From contig QANU01012600.1 in assembly GCA_003254905.1 (NCBI GenBank), positions 38,450-102,449 on the forward strand: a DNA stretch of 64,000 nt, written 5' to 3'. Position numbers and translations under genes: made by a program. The stretch is from Nissolia schottii. Taxonomy: Eukaryota; Streptophyta; Magnoliopsida; Fabales; Fabaceae. Of this stretch, positions 46,986 to 58,089 are shown piece after piece (the first letter of the stretch is position 1; each line of letters opens with the position of its first letter). Under the pieces are notes generated by a model that saw only the letters and a program-made list of their open reading frames with translations, searched no databases and had not been told where the DNA came from.

Positions 46986-49900
46986 ATTAAGTGAATAAAT
47001 GAGGTATTGCCACCTTAATTTGCTAAAATGTTGACGAGGCAACATTGTGAACCCATGCCTTTGTTTTAATATATATATTATAATAATAGATAATTAGATT
47101 TCTTAAATTTTGGGCGATTGGTTGTTCATTTTAAAATTACCAAAATGTCCTTCTTTGTTCCATCTCCCCCTGACCCTCTTCGTTACCTTTATTATTGGCT
47201 TCCTCTTCCCACTCCCATGTCATCGCCTTCTATAACTCCACCCCGCCCCCCTTCCATCTCTGCCATGGCCCCAAAATTGCAATCAGTACACCTAGTCACT
47301 GTTTTTTCCTTCTTCGATTCCGCCACTACCATAAGACCCATATATACATCGCCGACGATCACAAACCCTTGTTGACCTCACCACCCCGGTCATCTTCTTG
47401 TCATGACTTTCCCTTTCGCACCTCATAACAAGATATTGTCATATGACCAAGTTCCTCCCCTCGATCATGACCGTAATCGACCCCACCCACAATGTCCTAG
47501 GACCTCTCAGATCTCTCCTTTATCCCCCAATTGCTTCACAGAGTATCTTTTATTTGGTTGAGTAGAAAGCGGAAGGAATGAGATAAAAATAAAAGAAATA
47601 AGAAGGAAATAAGCTAATTTTTTTCTTATAATTGTGGGAAAAAAAATGAGAGGACCATTAATAATAATAATTTATTTTTTGGTAATAAGACAGAAGTAAT
47701 AATAAAATATATATATATATGTGTGTGTGTGTGTATATATATATAAAAATAGGTGTGACCACTTTTTTCTCTGCCATAAGTCAATGTAAAAATTGAAGGA
47801 AGTTGGATTTTTGTCCTTCTTTCTAATATTATGCATATATGGATATGTGGTTGGAATTTAGAATAAATTTTATACTAACATGGGAGTAAAATTGTCATTT
47901 GATATTATTATTTTTTAATTTTCTTTCACTTTTACATACAAACAACCAAGAGAACTTTCTCTATTTTCGTTTTTATCATTTTTCTAGCTGTTACATTTAA
48001 AATTTTAGAATTTTTTTATTATTCTACAATTGTTAGCAAAATTAATTATCAATATGTCATATTTTTAAAATTATTTACTAAACTACTCTTATTTGATACA
48101 AATTTATAAGACATATCTCAATATCGACTTTTGCTTTAAGCATACTCTGAATACAAGGATGAAGCAAACGTAAGTAATTTGACAAATAGTTTAGAAAGTG
48201 TAACATTTTGAAAATTATTTTGTTAGTAAGGACTAAATAGTAAAAAAAAAATCAAAATTTTAAGTATTAATATATGGTCTTTAAACTTTTTTTTAAAAAT
48301 CACGATACATTTATGACAATTTTCATATAAATTGTTTCATTTGCATAGCATTGCTAGAAAGAATAATTATAATCATTCTTATGAAAATCACTGGCATTTA
48401 AAATTTATTAGGTTTCATCTAATTTGACTCATGTTAGTCGGCCGACTCTCACTATGGGAATAAAATCTTTTAGTGCTAGTTAGTTTTATATTAGCTATTT
48501 TTGAACTTTCTTTTTAATCTTTCGTATACACAAGATAAAGACAATTGCTATTTAAATAACGTGCGAGTCTCTTAACTTATTTCTTTAAAAAAAATTAACT
48601 ACTAAATAAAATAAAATAAAAAATAGATGTATTTAATATCTTAAAATTTTTTTTTAAAAAAAAATATCTAATTTTTAATTTATTTAATGATTGAGAGGAA
48701 ATTTATGAGGATGAGTCTGCTACTTACGCCAAAATCAGCAACATAAAACCAAAATTGATGTACGAACCTTATCTCCTTTGTCACACAAAATGCTCATTGC
48801 TTTGATGCTTTATCAGTCTGAGCCGAGCACAATTTTGTCTCTGAAAAGAAAATTTGTCTCCTTCTTCTGAGTTGTCTTAACTGCATAATTTGGCCTGACA
48901 CACTCGCACACCCCATGAAGACATGTTTTATATTCCCCTTTAAGAACAAAGAGCAACATTTTTTTTTTTTGTTGTTTTCAAAGAATATGCAGCAAAACAA
49001 GGAGCAACACTCTGATTCCACTGATTCCTCCTTATCTTCTCCTAACCACTCCGATCCAAATTTTCTTGGTATTGAGCCAAGTCCTTGCTCTTTGACTAGT
49101 CCTCTACGACTTCCCGGCTAGTTTTATGGCCTGAAAAACTGAATTGAGTTTGTCCTTTTGTTGGCTCATAGTGGGGGCACTGAGATCATAGGCATTAAGG
49201 GATGATCACATGTGGAAATTGGCCTTTTGTGCTGCCACTAACAGCAATTAGTTGCATAGAATTTCATAATAAACGCACCTCTGTTTGCTTTTGGAATTTT
49301 CCGAAGAAAGCATGTTTGAACCTCGAACAGAAGTCCTGCTGTTCATTTAATACACACACATGATTTTTAGTTCCTTGGTTTAGTGACAGAATCTGACACA
49401 AACAGCTATTTGTTAAAGAAACACTCCCAGACCAGAGAGAGAATTTGGACTTATTGCTTGCCATTCTGGGGGTTAATGAGAGGAGCAAATAAGGTTTTTG
49501 ATGCTGGATTTATCCCCCTTCCCCCCTCTCCTACTATTTCGAATTGCGGACAAGATTTTTAGCAGACAAGTCTTAATCAATTCGCCAAGTTTGTTTGCAG
49601 AATAGCAATGCTCACTCAGTGAAACAGAAATATTTTGCTTTCTTTCTAATGATTAATTAATTGCATTGAGATTCGCTAGTTGGACTTAAATAGTGAAACG
49701 GGTGGGGGGGCAAAAGTAGGCTTGCTTTTTCCTGAAAACTATAGAAAAAGAGAGCAGTATACAAGCAATGATATTTCTTTTCTTTTTTTTTTTCTGGTTG
49801 CCGTTATAGGAAAAATAAGCCCCTTCACTTCAGTGAACAATAACACGCATGATTGCTGGCTGCAATTAAGAAAGCAACTCCAACCCGATCATTATGATGG

Positions 49901-50246
49901 TTGTAGCTAGAAATTTAAGGAAAAAAAGAAGGGAAATTTACCGGATAAAAAAGAAAGACAACAGCTTTCTTTGAAACGGGAATTGCTTTTTACAGTGGCT
50001 AGGTTCAGTTCACTATGCAAGTTATGACAAGAACTAAAATGGAAAGAAAAAAGAAAAGAAAAAAATAAGGGAGAGGAACTAGAGAAGTCTTTAAAACATA
50101 AAATCAACCTAAGAAGAAAAAAAAAGGGGGGGGGAGGTAATTAATTTAACTCTTTTCTCCCTAACATGTCGACGAAACAGTTCATGTGAACCGCCACATA
50201 ACAATGATAATAATAATAATGTCCAACTTTAGATTGATTCTCAAAT
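46986..50246. other. Intergenic region downstream of GH3, nothing recognised
   Basis: Contains an (AT)n(GT)n(AT)n compound microsatellite at about 47,707-47,745. Short open frames (47.1-47.4, 48.8-49.5 kb) have no recognisable domain. The last 100-300 bp should include the GH3 3' untranslated region, but no canonical AATAAA is seen there on the minus strand. Confidence 0.5.
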
Positions 50247-52255
50247 TCAGTTCTGATTGATCCACTGCTTGTGGCCCGGAGCCCATTTCGGACACTTGGG
50301 GCTGAGATAGCTGGACGTGACCCTCGAGTTCAACAGCTCCACAACAGGTGCAAACTTGACGCACCTCGGGGTCTTGTACTGGTTTATCGAGGCCCCCAGG
50401 CTGATGGCGAAGTCCATGAGCTTGTCGAAGGTCCCCTGCTCCACGATCTTGATCTCGAGCGGCCCGATCGACTTGTCCGACACGCGGCCCTGCCGGTACA
50501 CGCTGTTCAGCGACTCCTCCACGGTCAGGCAGCAGTCCTCGAACACGCAGGGGGGGATCGGGGTGTTCCCGCTGAGGCTGAGCTCCCAGTACAGGACGTA
50601 GTGCCCGGGGATCGTCGCCGTGTCGCCGTGGCTGGTGTACTCGGCCACGGACGCGCCGAACGGCGCCAGGTGCGTCGCGGCATTCTTCATCGCGTTCTGG
50701 AGCTCCACCTCGTCGGTCTTGTCCGCGTCTATGCTCAGGACGACGTTCTTCCTGCAGACGAAGTTGAATTGAGGGGCCTTGTTCTTGAACCCAGCCACGC
50801 GAAGCACGTCGCCCACCCTGTAGCGGTACAGTCCTGAGGAGGCACACACGAATTATTAGCGAATTTGGCAAATTAATTAGGATTGGAAATGGGGGGAGGG
50901 GGAAGGATTAAGAATCGAATCGAATCGAATCGAATCTCACCAGCGTAGGTTGTGACCACAAGCTCGTATTCCTGGCCGAGCTTGACATCGACGAGCTCGA
51001 CCAGCTCTTGCTGCTCCCTCTCGTTGACCCCGTTGGCTCTGTTGACGGGGAGGAACTCGTAGTAGCACATGGTGGGGATGAGGGTGTAGGAGACCTCGCT
51101 GGGCTTGCAGAGAGGGTTGAGGTTGACCCCAAAGTAGCACTCGCTGGAGGCGTACATGGTGCACACGAGGGGGAGGCCGTTGCTGTAGTAGTCCAATGTG
51201 GGAATGTACTGTGACATTGTCCCGGTCACGATAACATCCACATACTTGGTGTTGGGCCACAGCCTCGTGATTATCCCCTGCCACGGGCTCTTGCTGCACT
51301 CGGCCTGGATGAAATCCGCCAGCTTGGGGTCGGGCCTGAGGATCCTCATCACGGCCTCGCGCACGGAGGGGTCGGTGATGACGTGGTTGACGGTTCCCGT
51401 CCTGATGTCGTGGCAGAGGAGGGCCCAGTGCTTCTCCAGGAACCTGATCGCCCGGATGAAGCCAGAGGCGAAGACGGCGCCCACCCGGAGCACCTCCTTG
51501 TTCTGGCAGAGGCCGCAGAGGAGCTGGGAGTACATGCTTTGGTAGGAGTCGGGGCAGAGGACGGTCTCGTTGGGGCTGGTATAGTTCGTGTAAGGGTCAT
51601 AGGGCCTCTCTCTAAAGTAGGAGCTCTTGTAATAGCTGGTCAGAACCGGGCGCGCCACGATCCCGCCGGGCGTTCTGGCCTCCGATTTTATGAACATTAG
51701 GTACATTCCCTTGCCTTGTTCTAGCCCCGGAACGAACTGGCTCATCACGGGCATCAGCAGGCTGTACAGCATGCTCCTCCTCCCAAGCTCGTCTTCAATT
51801 GTTGGCATCAGCTTTCTCTCACCTGCAGATGTCCCAGAACTACAAAACAAGAAGAAGAAGAAGAAATCAAAACAAAGCAAGCCAAAAGCCAGAACAAAAT
51901 GAAATGTACACAGCAAAGTAGGACGAGAGAGAATGAAAAAACATATATACCTTGTGAGAAACTCGGAAATGGGCTTTGAGCAAAGGATTGGAGAGGTGTC
52001 GCCATTGGCGATGCGGTTGACGTCAGGCTGGATGTCCTCGTAGGCTATGACAGGCAAGAGCTTCTTGAAGGTGTCACGGTCCGTTTGGCCGTTGAGGCCG
52101 TGGCGCCGAAGGTACTCCACGTTCGCATTGCGGGAGAGGATTTCGGAGAGGACCTTCCTCTGGACCTCATCGGGGTTGGTAGTGACATCCTCGATGAACT
52201 CGAGGATCTTCTTGTTCTGCTCTGAGAGGTTGTAGTCTCTGGGAGCCTCAGGCAT
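50247..52255 (-). CDS. GH3: GH3 indole-3-acetic acid-amido synthetase (GH3.5/GH3.6-type), three exons
   Basis: Coding exons are 51,951-52,255, 50,941-51,839 and 50,247-50,833 (305, 899 and 587 nt including TGA), giving 596 residues, normal for the family. GH3 enzymes are cytosolic acyl-adenylate-forming enzymes that use ATP to join auxin (IAA) or related acids to amino acids, lowering free hormone. The three nucleotide-binding motifs are present: [10 protein letters not shown] (102-111), TMYASSE (329-335) with FGVN, and LYRYRVGD (403-410). Exon 1 starts [58 protein letters not shown] and [17 protein letters not shown] support group II and the GH3.5/GH3.6 (DFL1) branch, whose usual products are IAA-Asp and similar conjugates. 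The ATG at 52,255 was chosen because it matches the family N-terminus; the frame upstream is the low-complexity leader. No frameshift or missing motif is seen, so the gene looks functional. Substrate preference is inferred from similarity. Confidence 0.97.
50834..50940 (-). other. GH3 intron 2 (107 bp, phase 1)
   Basis: Donor ACCTACGCTG/GTGAG and acceptor CCTCCTCAG/GACTGTAC join TTYA to GLYRYR. A run of GATTC pentamers (50,911-50,936) lies directly after the donor. Confidence 0.95.
51840..51950 (-). other. GH3 intron 1 (111 bp, phase 2)
   Basis: Donor CTCACAAG/GTATAT and acceptor TTTTGTAG/TTCTGGG join SEFLT to SSGTSAGE. The intron is a multiple of three and has no in-frame stop, so a retained intron would keep the frame open with 37 extra, mostly hydrophobic residues next to the ATP-binding motif. 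Confidence 0.95.
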
Positions 52256-52336
52256 GGTGCTAGCTCGCACTTTGTGCTGTAGGAATACAAAGAAAGTGTG
52301 TTTGTGTGTGTTTGGGAAGGAGAGCACACACAACTT

Positions 52337-52340
<4 letters not shown>

Positions 52341-52374
<34 letters not shown>
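52341..52374 (-). repeat. (GA)17 tract in the GH3 5' leader
   Basis: Reads (CT)17 on the sense strand, about 85-120 bp upstream of the start codon. CT-rich leaders are common in plant genes; GA tracts are also binding sites for BPC/GAGA factors. Confidence 0.85.
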
Positions 52375-52376
<2 letters not shown>

Positions 52377-52460
52377 AAGGCTACTATGACTCAGAAACTC
52401 GTTAGCTAGGAAGGAGGAGGGGTGTGTGTTCGGAGTGAGGTGAAAAGAATGAGAAAGTGG

Positions 52461-52468
52461 TATATATA
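52461..52468 (-). promoter_or_regulatory. GH3 TATA box
   Basis: Sense strand reads CTCTATATATACC, about 206 bp upstream of the ATG, which would put the transcription start near 52,430 and the leader at about 175 nt. I saw no TGTCTC or GAGACA auxin-response core in the next 600 bp; weaker TGTCCA and TGTCCG copies lie at about 52,713 and 52,726 on the plus strand. Confidence 0.7.
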
Positions 52469-52499
52469 GAGGCACATGTCAAGCTGGGCTTGCTCGGGA

Positions 52500-53377
52500 G
52501 AATGGATTCGGGAGTAAATGTTCACAGCCATGGAGGGTGGAATGGGAAATGCGCAGTCATTTTTCTATCACTTTTTTGGGTTTACATATTTTTCTATTAT
52601 CTGAACATTTAATCATTTATTTATGTGCATCATGCTCATGTCTAAAGCATACTACTTCCATGCATTTATATGAGGAGTTGTGTTATTACCATTCATATTT
52701 TTCTTTACTCGTTGTCCAACATATATGTCCGAAAAAGAAAAAACGGTGAGATTCACTTTTAAGGCAGGTATCGTATACGCTTAACTTCTATCCAATCATG
52801 TACCCTTACCCTAGTTAAAGAAATAAGTATAAAACATAAATTTTTTTATAGTCATGTTATAAGCTTTGTCTACCCCCATTGAGAGTAAACAATCAATTTA
52901 TTGCCGGCTTAGTTTACAGTTTGTGCATTGCAAATGTAAGTTTAGTCACCTTAAAATGAGATTGTACAATAATTAATATGTTTGGTTTTTATTTTTTTGT
53001 TAACTCAACTTACCTTTAGTTCCTATAATTAAGAGTTTTTTTTAGGCTTTCAAACTAAAATTTTATTTTACTATATTACCCATATTAATTTTTACTTTAT
53101 TCTGTTCTTAAATTATATTGTTTACTTTTTTTTAGTAAGTTTATATTTAAAAGTAGTTTTATCTTATTCTATTTAAACAAAAACAATTCTATCAAATTTA
53201 TTTTTAAAATATCTAAAGCAAACAAAAATTAATCCTTTCCACCTTAATTCTTTAAACGAAATATTTCTAAAAATAAATTCTCCAAAAATTAACTAAATGA
53301 ATTCTTGTAAAGATGCGCTCTATAATTTTTAAAATTGTTAAAAGTTGATCAAATTAATCATTTAATAACATTTAAAT
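52500..53377. other. GH3 upstream region
   Basis: AT-rich probable promoter and intergenic sequence. No other gene is seen. Confidence 0.5.
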
Positions 53378-53665
53378 TAGTATATCTCAAAAATTAATTT
53401 GATCTAGTTTTTATAATTTTGAAGACTACAAAATACTTTTCAGTTACATGGAGACTTGCATGATGAGCGCGTGAAGCCCACGTACTAAAGTCAGAGGACT
53501 TCGATTTGGCTTCAAACTAGTATATCTCAAAATTTAATTTGATCTAGTTTTTATAACTCCGAAGACTACAAAATACTTTTCCGTTAGATGGAGACGTGCA
53601 TGATGAGCGCGTGAAGGCCACGTAATGTACATTGACAAGAGGACTTCGCTTTGGCTTGTTAGGTG
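53378..53665. repeat. Tandem duplication of about 140 bp upstream of GH3
   Basis: TAGTATATCTCAAAA, TTTGATCTAGTTTTTATAA, GAAGACTACAAAATACTTTT and GCATGATGAGCGCGTGAAG occur in both 53,380-53,516 and 53,518-53,660. The copies differ at scattered bases. Confidence 0.85.
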
Positions 53666-53770
53666 AAAAAAAAAAAAAAAAAGGGGGTACGAAATTCAGA
53701 AGACATAACACTTTGGCTTGTTAGGTGAAAAAAAAAAAAGCGGGGTATGAAATTCAGAAGACACAACACA
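53653..53770. repeat. Tandem duplication of about 59 bp
   Basis: TTTGGCTTGTTAGGTG, a poly(A) run, GGGGTA(C/T)GAAATTCAGAAG and ACA(T/C)AACAC are repeated head to tail, the first copy overlapping the end of the preceding duplication. Confidence 0.85.
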
Positions 53771-54811
53771 ATTTCAGTTGGAAATGACTAGGCATATTAT
53801 TTGAACATGAGTGAATACCATCACCGCTTTTTGAAGATCATATAGATAGAATGGAATCCTTGTGGTAATAACAGCATAAAAAGGCATGCATTTGAAGTCA
53901 CTTTAAAATGCCTTGTTGTTTTTATCAAAGTGCTTAAGTAGTAGTAGGCTAGTAGTCCATATCTTAATTTATGGGGGCAAAAGATCGCATAAATACGGAA
54001 TAAAGACAAAACTATATACCCATTATCCCATTGTCTTACATTGGATTGGCCAATCCAAATTCAATTGTTTTACGAAAATCCCATGAACGTTACGTGTCGA
54101 AATATCAAACTTTTTTCTTAGGAAAAAATTATGTATATAATTCATTAAAAAATATGTGCATTTTTTGTTAATTTTACATAAGATAAAGTACACCTATCAC
54201 ATATGAATTATTAAATGCACACTAACAAAAATATGAATTATTAATAAATTTACAGTGGTTTCTCCAGTACCTTATGAGTAAATGCCTCATGCCACTTTAT
54301 TTATCTATTTTTGATCATTTTTATAACTAAATTCATCGAATTTTGTTATCATTTCATGTTTTATATGATCGTAATAAACTTTTCATTAGTCAAATCATTG
54401 AAAGAGTCAACTTATAAGATGTTTAGAGATTTGTAGATCATTTGAGCTTATAATGCACCTCTCTATAAATATTGTACTAAAAAAATTCATCATTTTAGAT
54501 CATATAATTAATTAATATGTCATATTAAATCATGAAATAATAACAAAATTTGATGAATTTAATTATAAAATTATTAAAAATGAATAAATTAAATAACATG
54601 AGATATTTATTTCATAGAGCATGTGAGAAACCACCTAAATTTATTATTGATAAATAATCATGTGTATTGTTAATTAATTGTTAAGACGTCTGCTCTCACC
54701 TAGTAAACAAGAAGTTAGCACTATTTGATATTAAATCACCTAAAAAAAATCTAATTGACGCCACAAAAAAATGGTAGTAATTGATGCCCCAAAAATGTAA
54801 GAAAAGTTAAG
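53771..54811. other. Intergenic, nothing recognised
   Basis: AT-rich; no gene or element ends supported. Confidence 0.5.
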
Positions 54812-55262
54812 ATTGTCAAACTCGAGAGTTAAGTAAATTTATGAAATTTTAGTAAATTCGAATAGTAAACTTGACTAGTAAACACATGATAGTTTACACA
54901 CATAAAAATAATGTTATAAGAAATATAAGTAGGAACTAAACATATTAAATGTTGTATTTATAATTAACATTGAATATGAATAATGTTAACTTTAAAATAA
55001 AATAAATGAAAGAAATATCATAAAATATACTTTGATGCATGACACTTAGTTGTTATATCATATTTTATTCTGTATGTATATTACTTTATAGTTCAATAAA
55101 ACATATCTCAATTATGATAAATATATAAAATTAGCTTAATAAATAGATATTGGTTAACATAAACAAAGTTAACTATGTATATAACAAAATTTCTAAATTT
55201 GTACATTTTGAGATAAACTCACACATAGATTTTAACTCGTAAACTCACTAATAAAATTGATC
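54812..55262. mobile_element. MULE-type MITE, degenerate copy
   Basis: Matches 61,362-61,800: GATTGTCAAACTCGAGAG start, GTTAACTTTAAAATAAAATAA middle, GATTTTAACTCGTAAACTC end. The right terminal repeat is missing and the hairpin near the left end has decayed. Confidence 0.65.
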
Positions 55263-57843
55263 TATATAGTTTTTGTTCAAAAGTATTATAGTTTTTGTTG
55301 AAATTATGATAATATTTTTTGAATTTAATTTGGATACACTGTTGGTACTAAAGAAAAATTTACATTATTATTTAATTATATATTGTTATGCATGAAACTT
55401 TTAAAATAATGTGTAATGTAATAATAATATATGATTAGATGAGATTATACTAAAATTAATCTAATATTTTCTACGAGTAGTAATATTGTTATACAAAATA
55501 TTTTGAGAAATCTTCTTAGATACTACTCATTCTTTCTAATATTATATGTCATTTTTGACAAATAAGCACACATATTAAAAAATTAATTAATTTATACATA
55601 CTCAAAGAAAATATTAAGTATGTAAACTAAATTATCCTTCAATAAATGTTATAGAAAATTGTAATGTAATTATTACAATGATAGAGAGCTCATAATAAAT
55701 AAAAATATAGTTAAAAAAAGTTAATATTTTCTTAATCCAATTAAACAATAACAAAATTTGGATAAAATTTTAGATAAAAAAAGAATATCGTACTAGAGTG
55801 GATGCGGAGTAAATGAAATAAATATCAATTATTTTTTAAGTTTTTTTTTACACTGATTACATTTATTTATATTTTAGATTTATTTACTATGCAGGAAAAT
55901 ATAGGAGAACCTTTTCTTTTTGTTATGCGGTAGAATTGCTGTTGATGCAAATGTGCAAGCGTATTTTCTCTATATATACGTTTGGGGATTGCTGCAAAAT
56001 GCAAATTCGCATTAGGTGTGCTTGTCGTACAAGGAAAACGGCGAAACCATTTTAGAACCCACCTTCTCGAGGTGTTGAGAGCCAATCTGATTAATAGAAA
56101 ATACTTTTAATTAAAATAATTGAATAATTAACCCGCAAAATCCAGTAAACACGGTGTTTATGTAAGCCCATGAGCTGCGCGCTTGTACTGCGGATGTCCC
56201 ACAAAATACCGGCAGCCACTCACTTAATTCGCTGGTTACTTGCAAATACCGGTAACAAAGAAAATAACGGCGGTGCTCGAATTTCCACGATATTCCGCGA
56301 GTCAAAGTTGCGCGAGTATTTGGATTGAGAGAGTGATATTGGGCGAATGGTGTACGGTAAGTAGTTGGGGGTTTCGTGCTCAGGGATCCAAAATGAACCT
56401 GCCAGCTGGATGTCAAACTTGTTAGTTGACACGTGTAAGATATATTTTTTTTTGAGAAATACTATTCTTCCATGAAAATGAAAGTTTGATTGATTTTGAT
56501 TATTAAAATTTAAAATCATTTTTTAGTCATTCAAATTATAAGTTATAGGTCAATTAATCTTTTAGTTCATTATCATTATTATATTGTTATATCCTAACTA
56601 TTTTTTCGCATTAAGTGAGAATGTAATAACAACAGAAGCTATGTAACAATGCTAAAAATATAGTTGTGACGCACTTGAAGTTTCGAATCTTGGTTGTTAT
56701 TACAACTTTATTTACTACCATAACTACTCTAGCGACCTCATTTGCAGTTGCAAGTGTGGTTACAACTCATTAGTAATATCAAAATTTGTTACTGTCTCTT
56801 TTAACGTGATAAATCAACGAAATTTCGACAATATAATAATGATAATGAACTGATGTTACAATTTACAATTTCAAAGATTAAAAAGTTAAATTTTAAATTT
56901 TAAGAACCAAAGTAACTCGACATTACACATTTAGAGACTAAAATGAGCATTACCCCGTATTTTTTTGGTCTTGAAGATAGTGGTTAAGGAACTACAAGTA
57001 ATAAGTTTTTTGACTTTTTACGACTTTCAATATATTGGAGATTTAAAATTTTCACTTTTCAATAAAGGACTTTCACTTTTAATTCTTTAAACAATGCCCT
57101 AAGGATACTCTTTAGTTTTTCCTTTTTTCTTTTCCTAAACTCCTATTTGGTTCAATTTGCTCTCATAAATCATCTGTCCTAAGACTGGTTAAAACATATG
57201 AACCGGACCGGTTCTCTATTTCTTTTTTTTAATTACAATTTCTTTTAGAAACAAAATAAATATTTTTTTTTACTGATTTTGATGTAATACTTATATAATT
57301 TATTATAAAACATATTCTTACAACGGTAATAGTGTACAAATATTATATAAAAAGTTATTTTTAATTTATTATATAATAAATAATTAATCATACATATAAT
57401 ATATATACATATAAATAATAAAATATATATTTTTATTCAACCTCAGTTAAACCTGTGAACCTTTGCCTTGACCAATTCGGTGTTCGATTCAATTTTCTTA
57501 ACCTTAAAAAAAATTAGAGTAGTACATCAAATTTGTCTTGTAGAATCTTCTTCAAACACCCGAATTCATATGAGAAAAGGGTGTCTTCCCTTGTCGCCAT
57601 TCTCTCGCTACTACAAGGTTCAAAACTTCCAGCACCATGTACAACCTTTCTAGCTGCAAGTGCACCGTCACTATTAATTCTGGATCACAATCCCAATTCC
57701 AAGACGTGGAGTTGTCCAGCCCTCCTCTTCACACGTTGTCTTCGCTTGACATTGAGCACTATAATACAGAATTGTTGTTCTTCCAACCTCTTATGCTGAC
57801 AAAGATATCTGCCCCATTCTCATTAGGTTTCGGTGGATTCAAA
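55263..57843. other. Intergenic, nothing recognised
   Basis: A GC-richer patch at 55.9-56.4 kb has short open frames on the minus strand but no recognisable domain. Plus-strand frames at 57.5-57.9 kb are likewise unrecognised. Confidence 0.45.
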
Positions 57844-57949
57844 TTAATCTCCAGGTTGTTGCCACCGGCCCTCTACTTCTGTTATCCAGGTTCTGCAATA
57901 ATGCAGTGATACGCGCGCTGCTTGATATTTTGACCTCGCTATAGAAAAG

Positions 57950-58071
57950 TTAATGACGATACACACATATACTTGTAGTGCTTCCATCAGATAGCTGCAC
58001 TCCAACAGAACATGACTAGTTGATTCTGTTTCTGCATTACATAGATAGCACAGCCCGTGGACAGGCACCAT
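57950..58071 (-). pseudogene. LINE ORF2 zf-RVT fragment
   Basis: The minus strand reads PVHGLCYLCNAETESTSHVL, LECSYLMEAL. C..C....E...H....C is the zinc-binding zf-RVT motif at the C-terminus of plant L1 reverse transcriptases. Only this short piece is recognisable. Confidence 0.6.
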
Positions 58072-58089
58072 CTTCTCCTGGAGACACTG

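Noticed and set aside
50271..50837. 188-codon plus-strand open frame over GH3 exon 3
   Set aside because: Antisense shadow of a GC-rich coding exon; the minus strand has the conserved GH3 protein.
50182..50871. 229-codon alternative minus-strand frame
   Set aside because: Out of frame with GH3 exon 3 and composed of Arg/Gly/Ala-rich shadow sequence.
52256..52378. 41-codon N-terminal extension of GH3 (low-complexity SLSLSL)
   Set aside because: It is the translated (CT)n leader; the family N-terminus begins at the ATG at 52,255.
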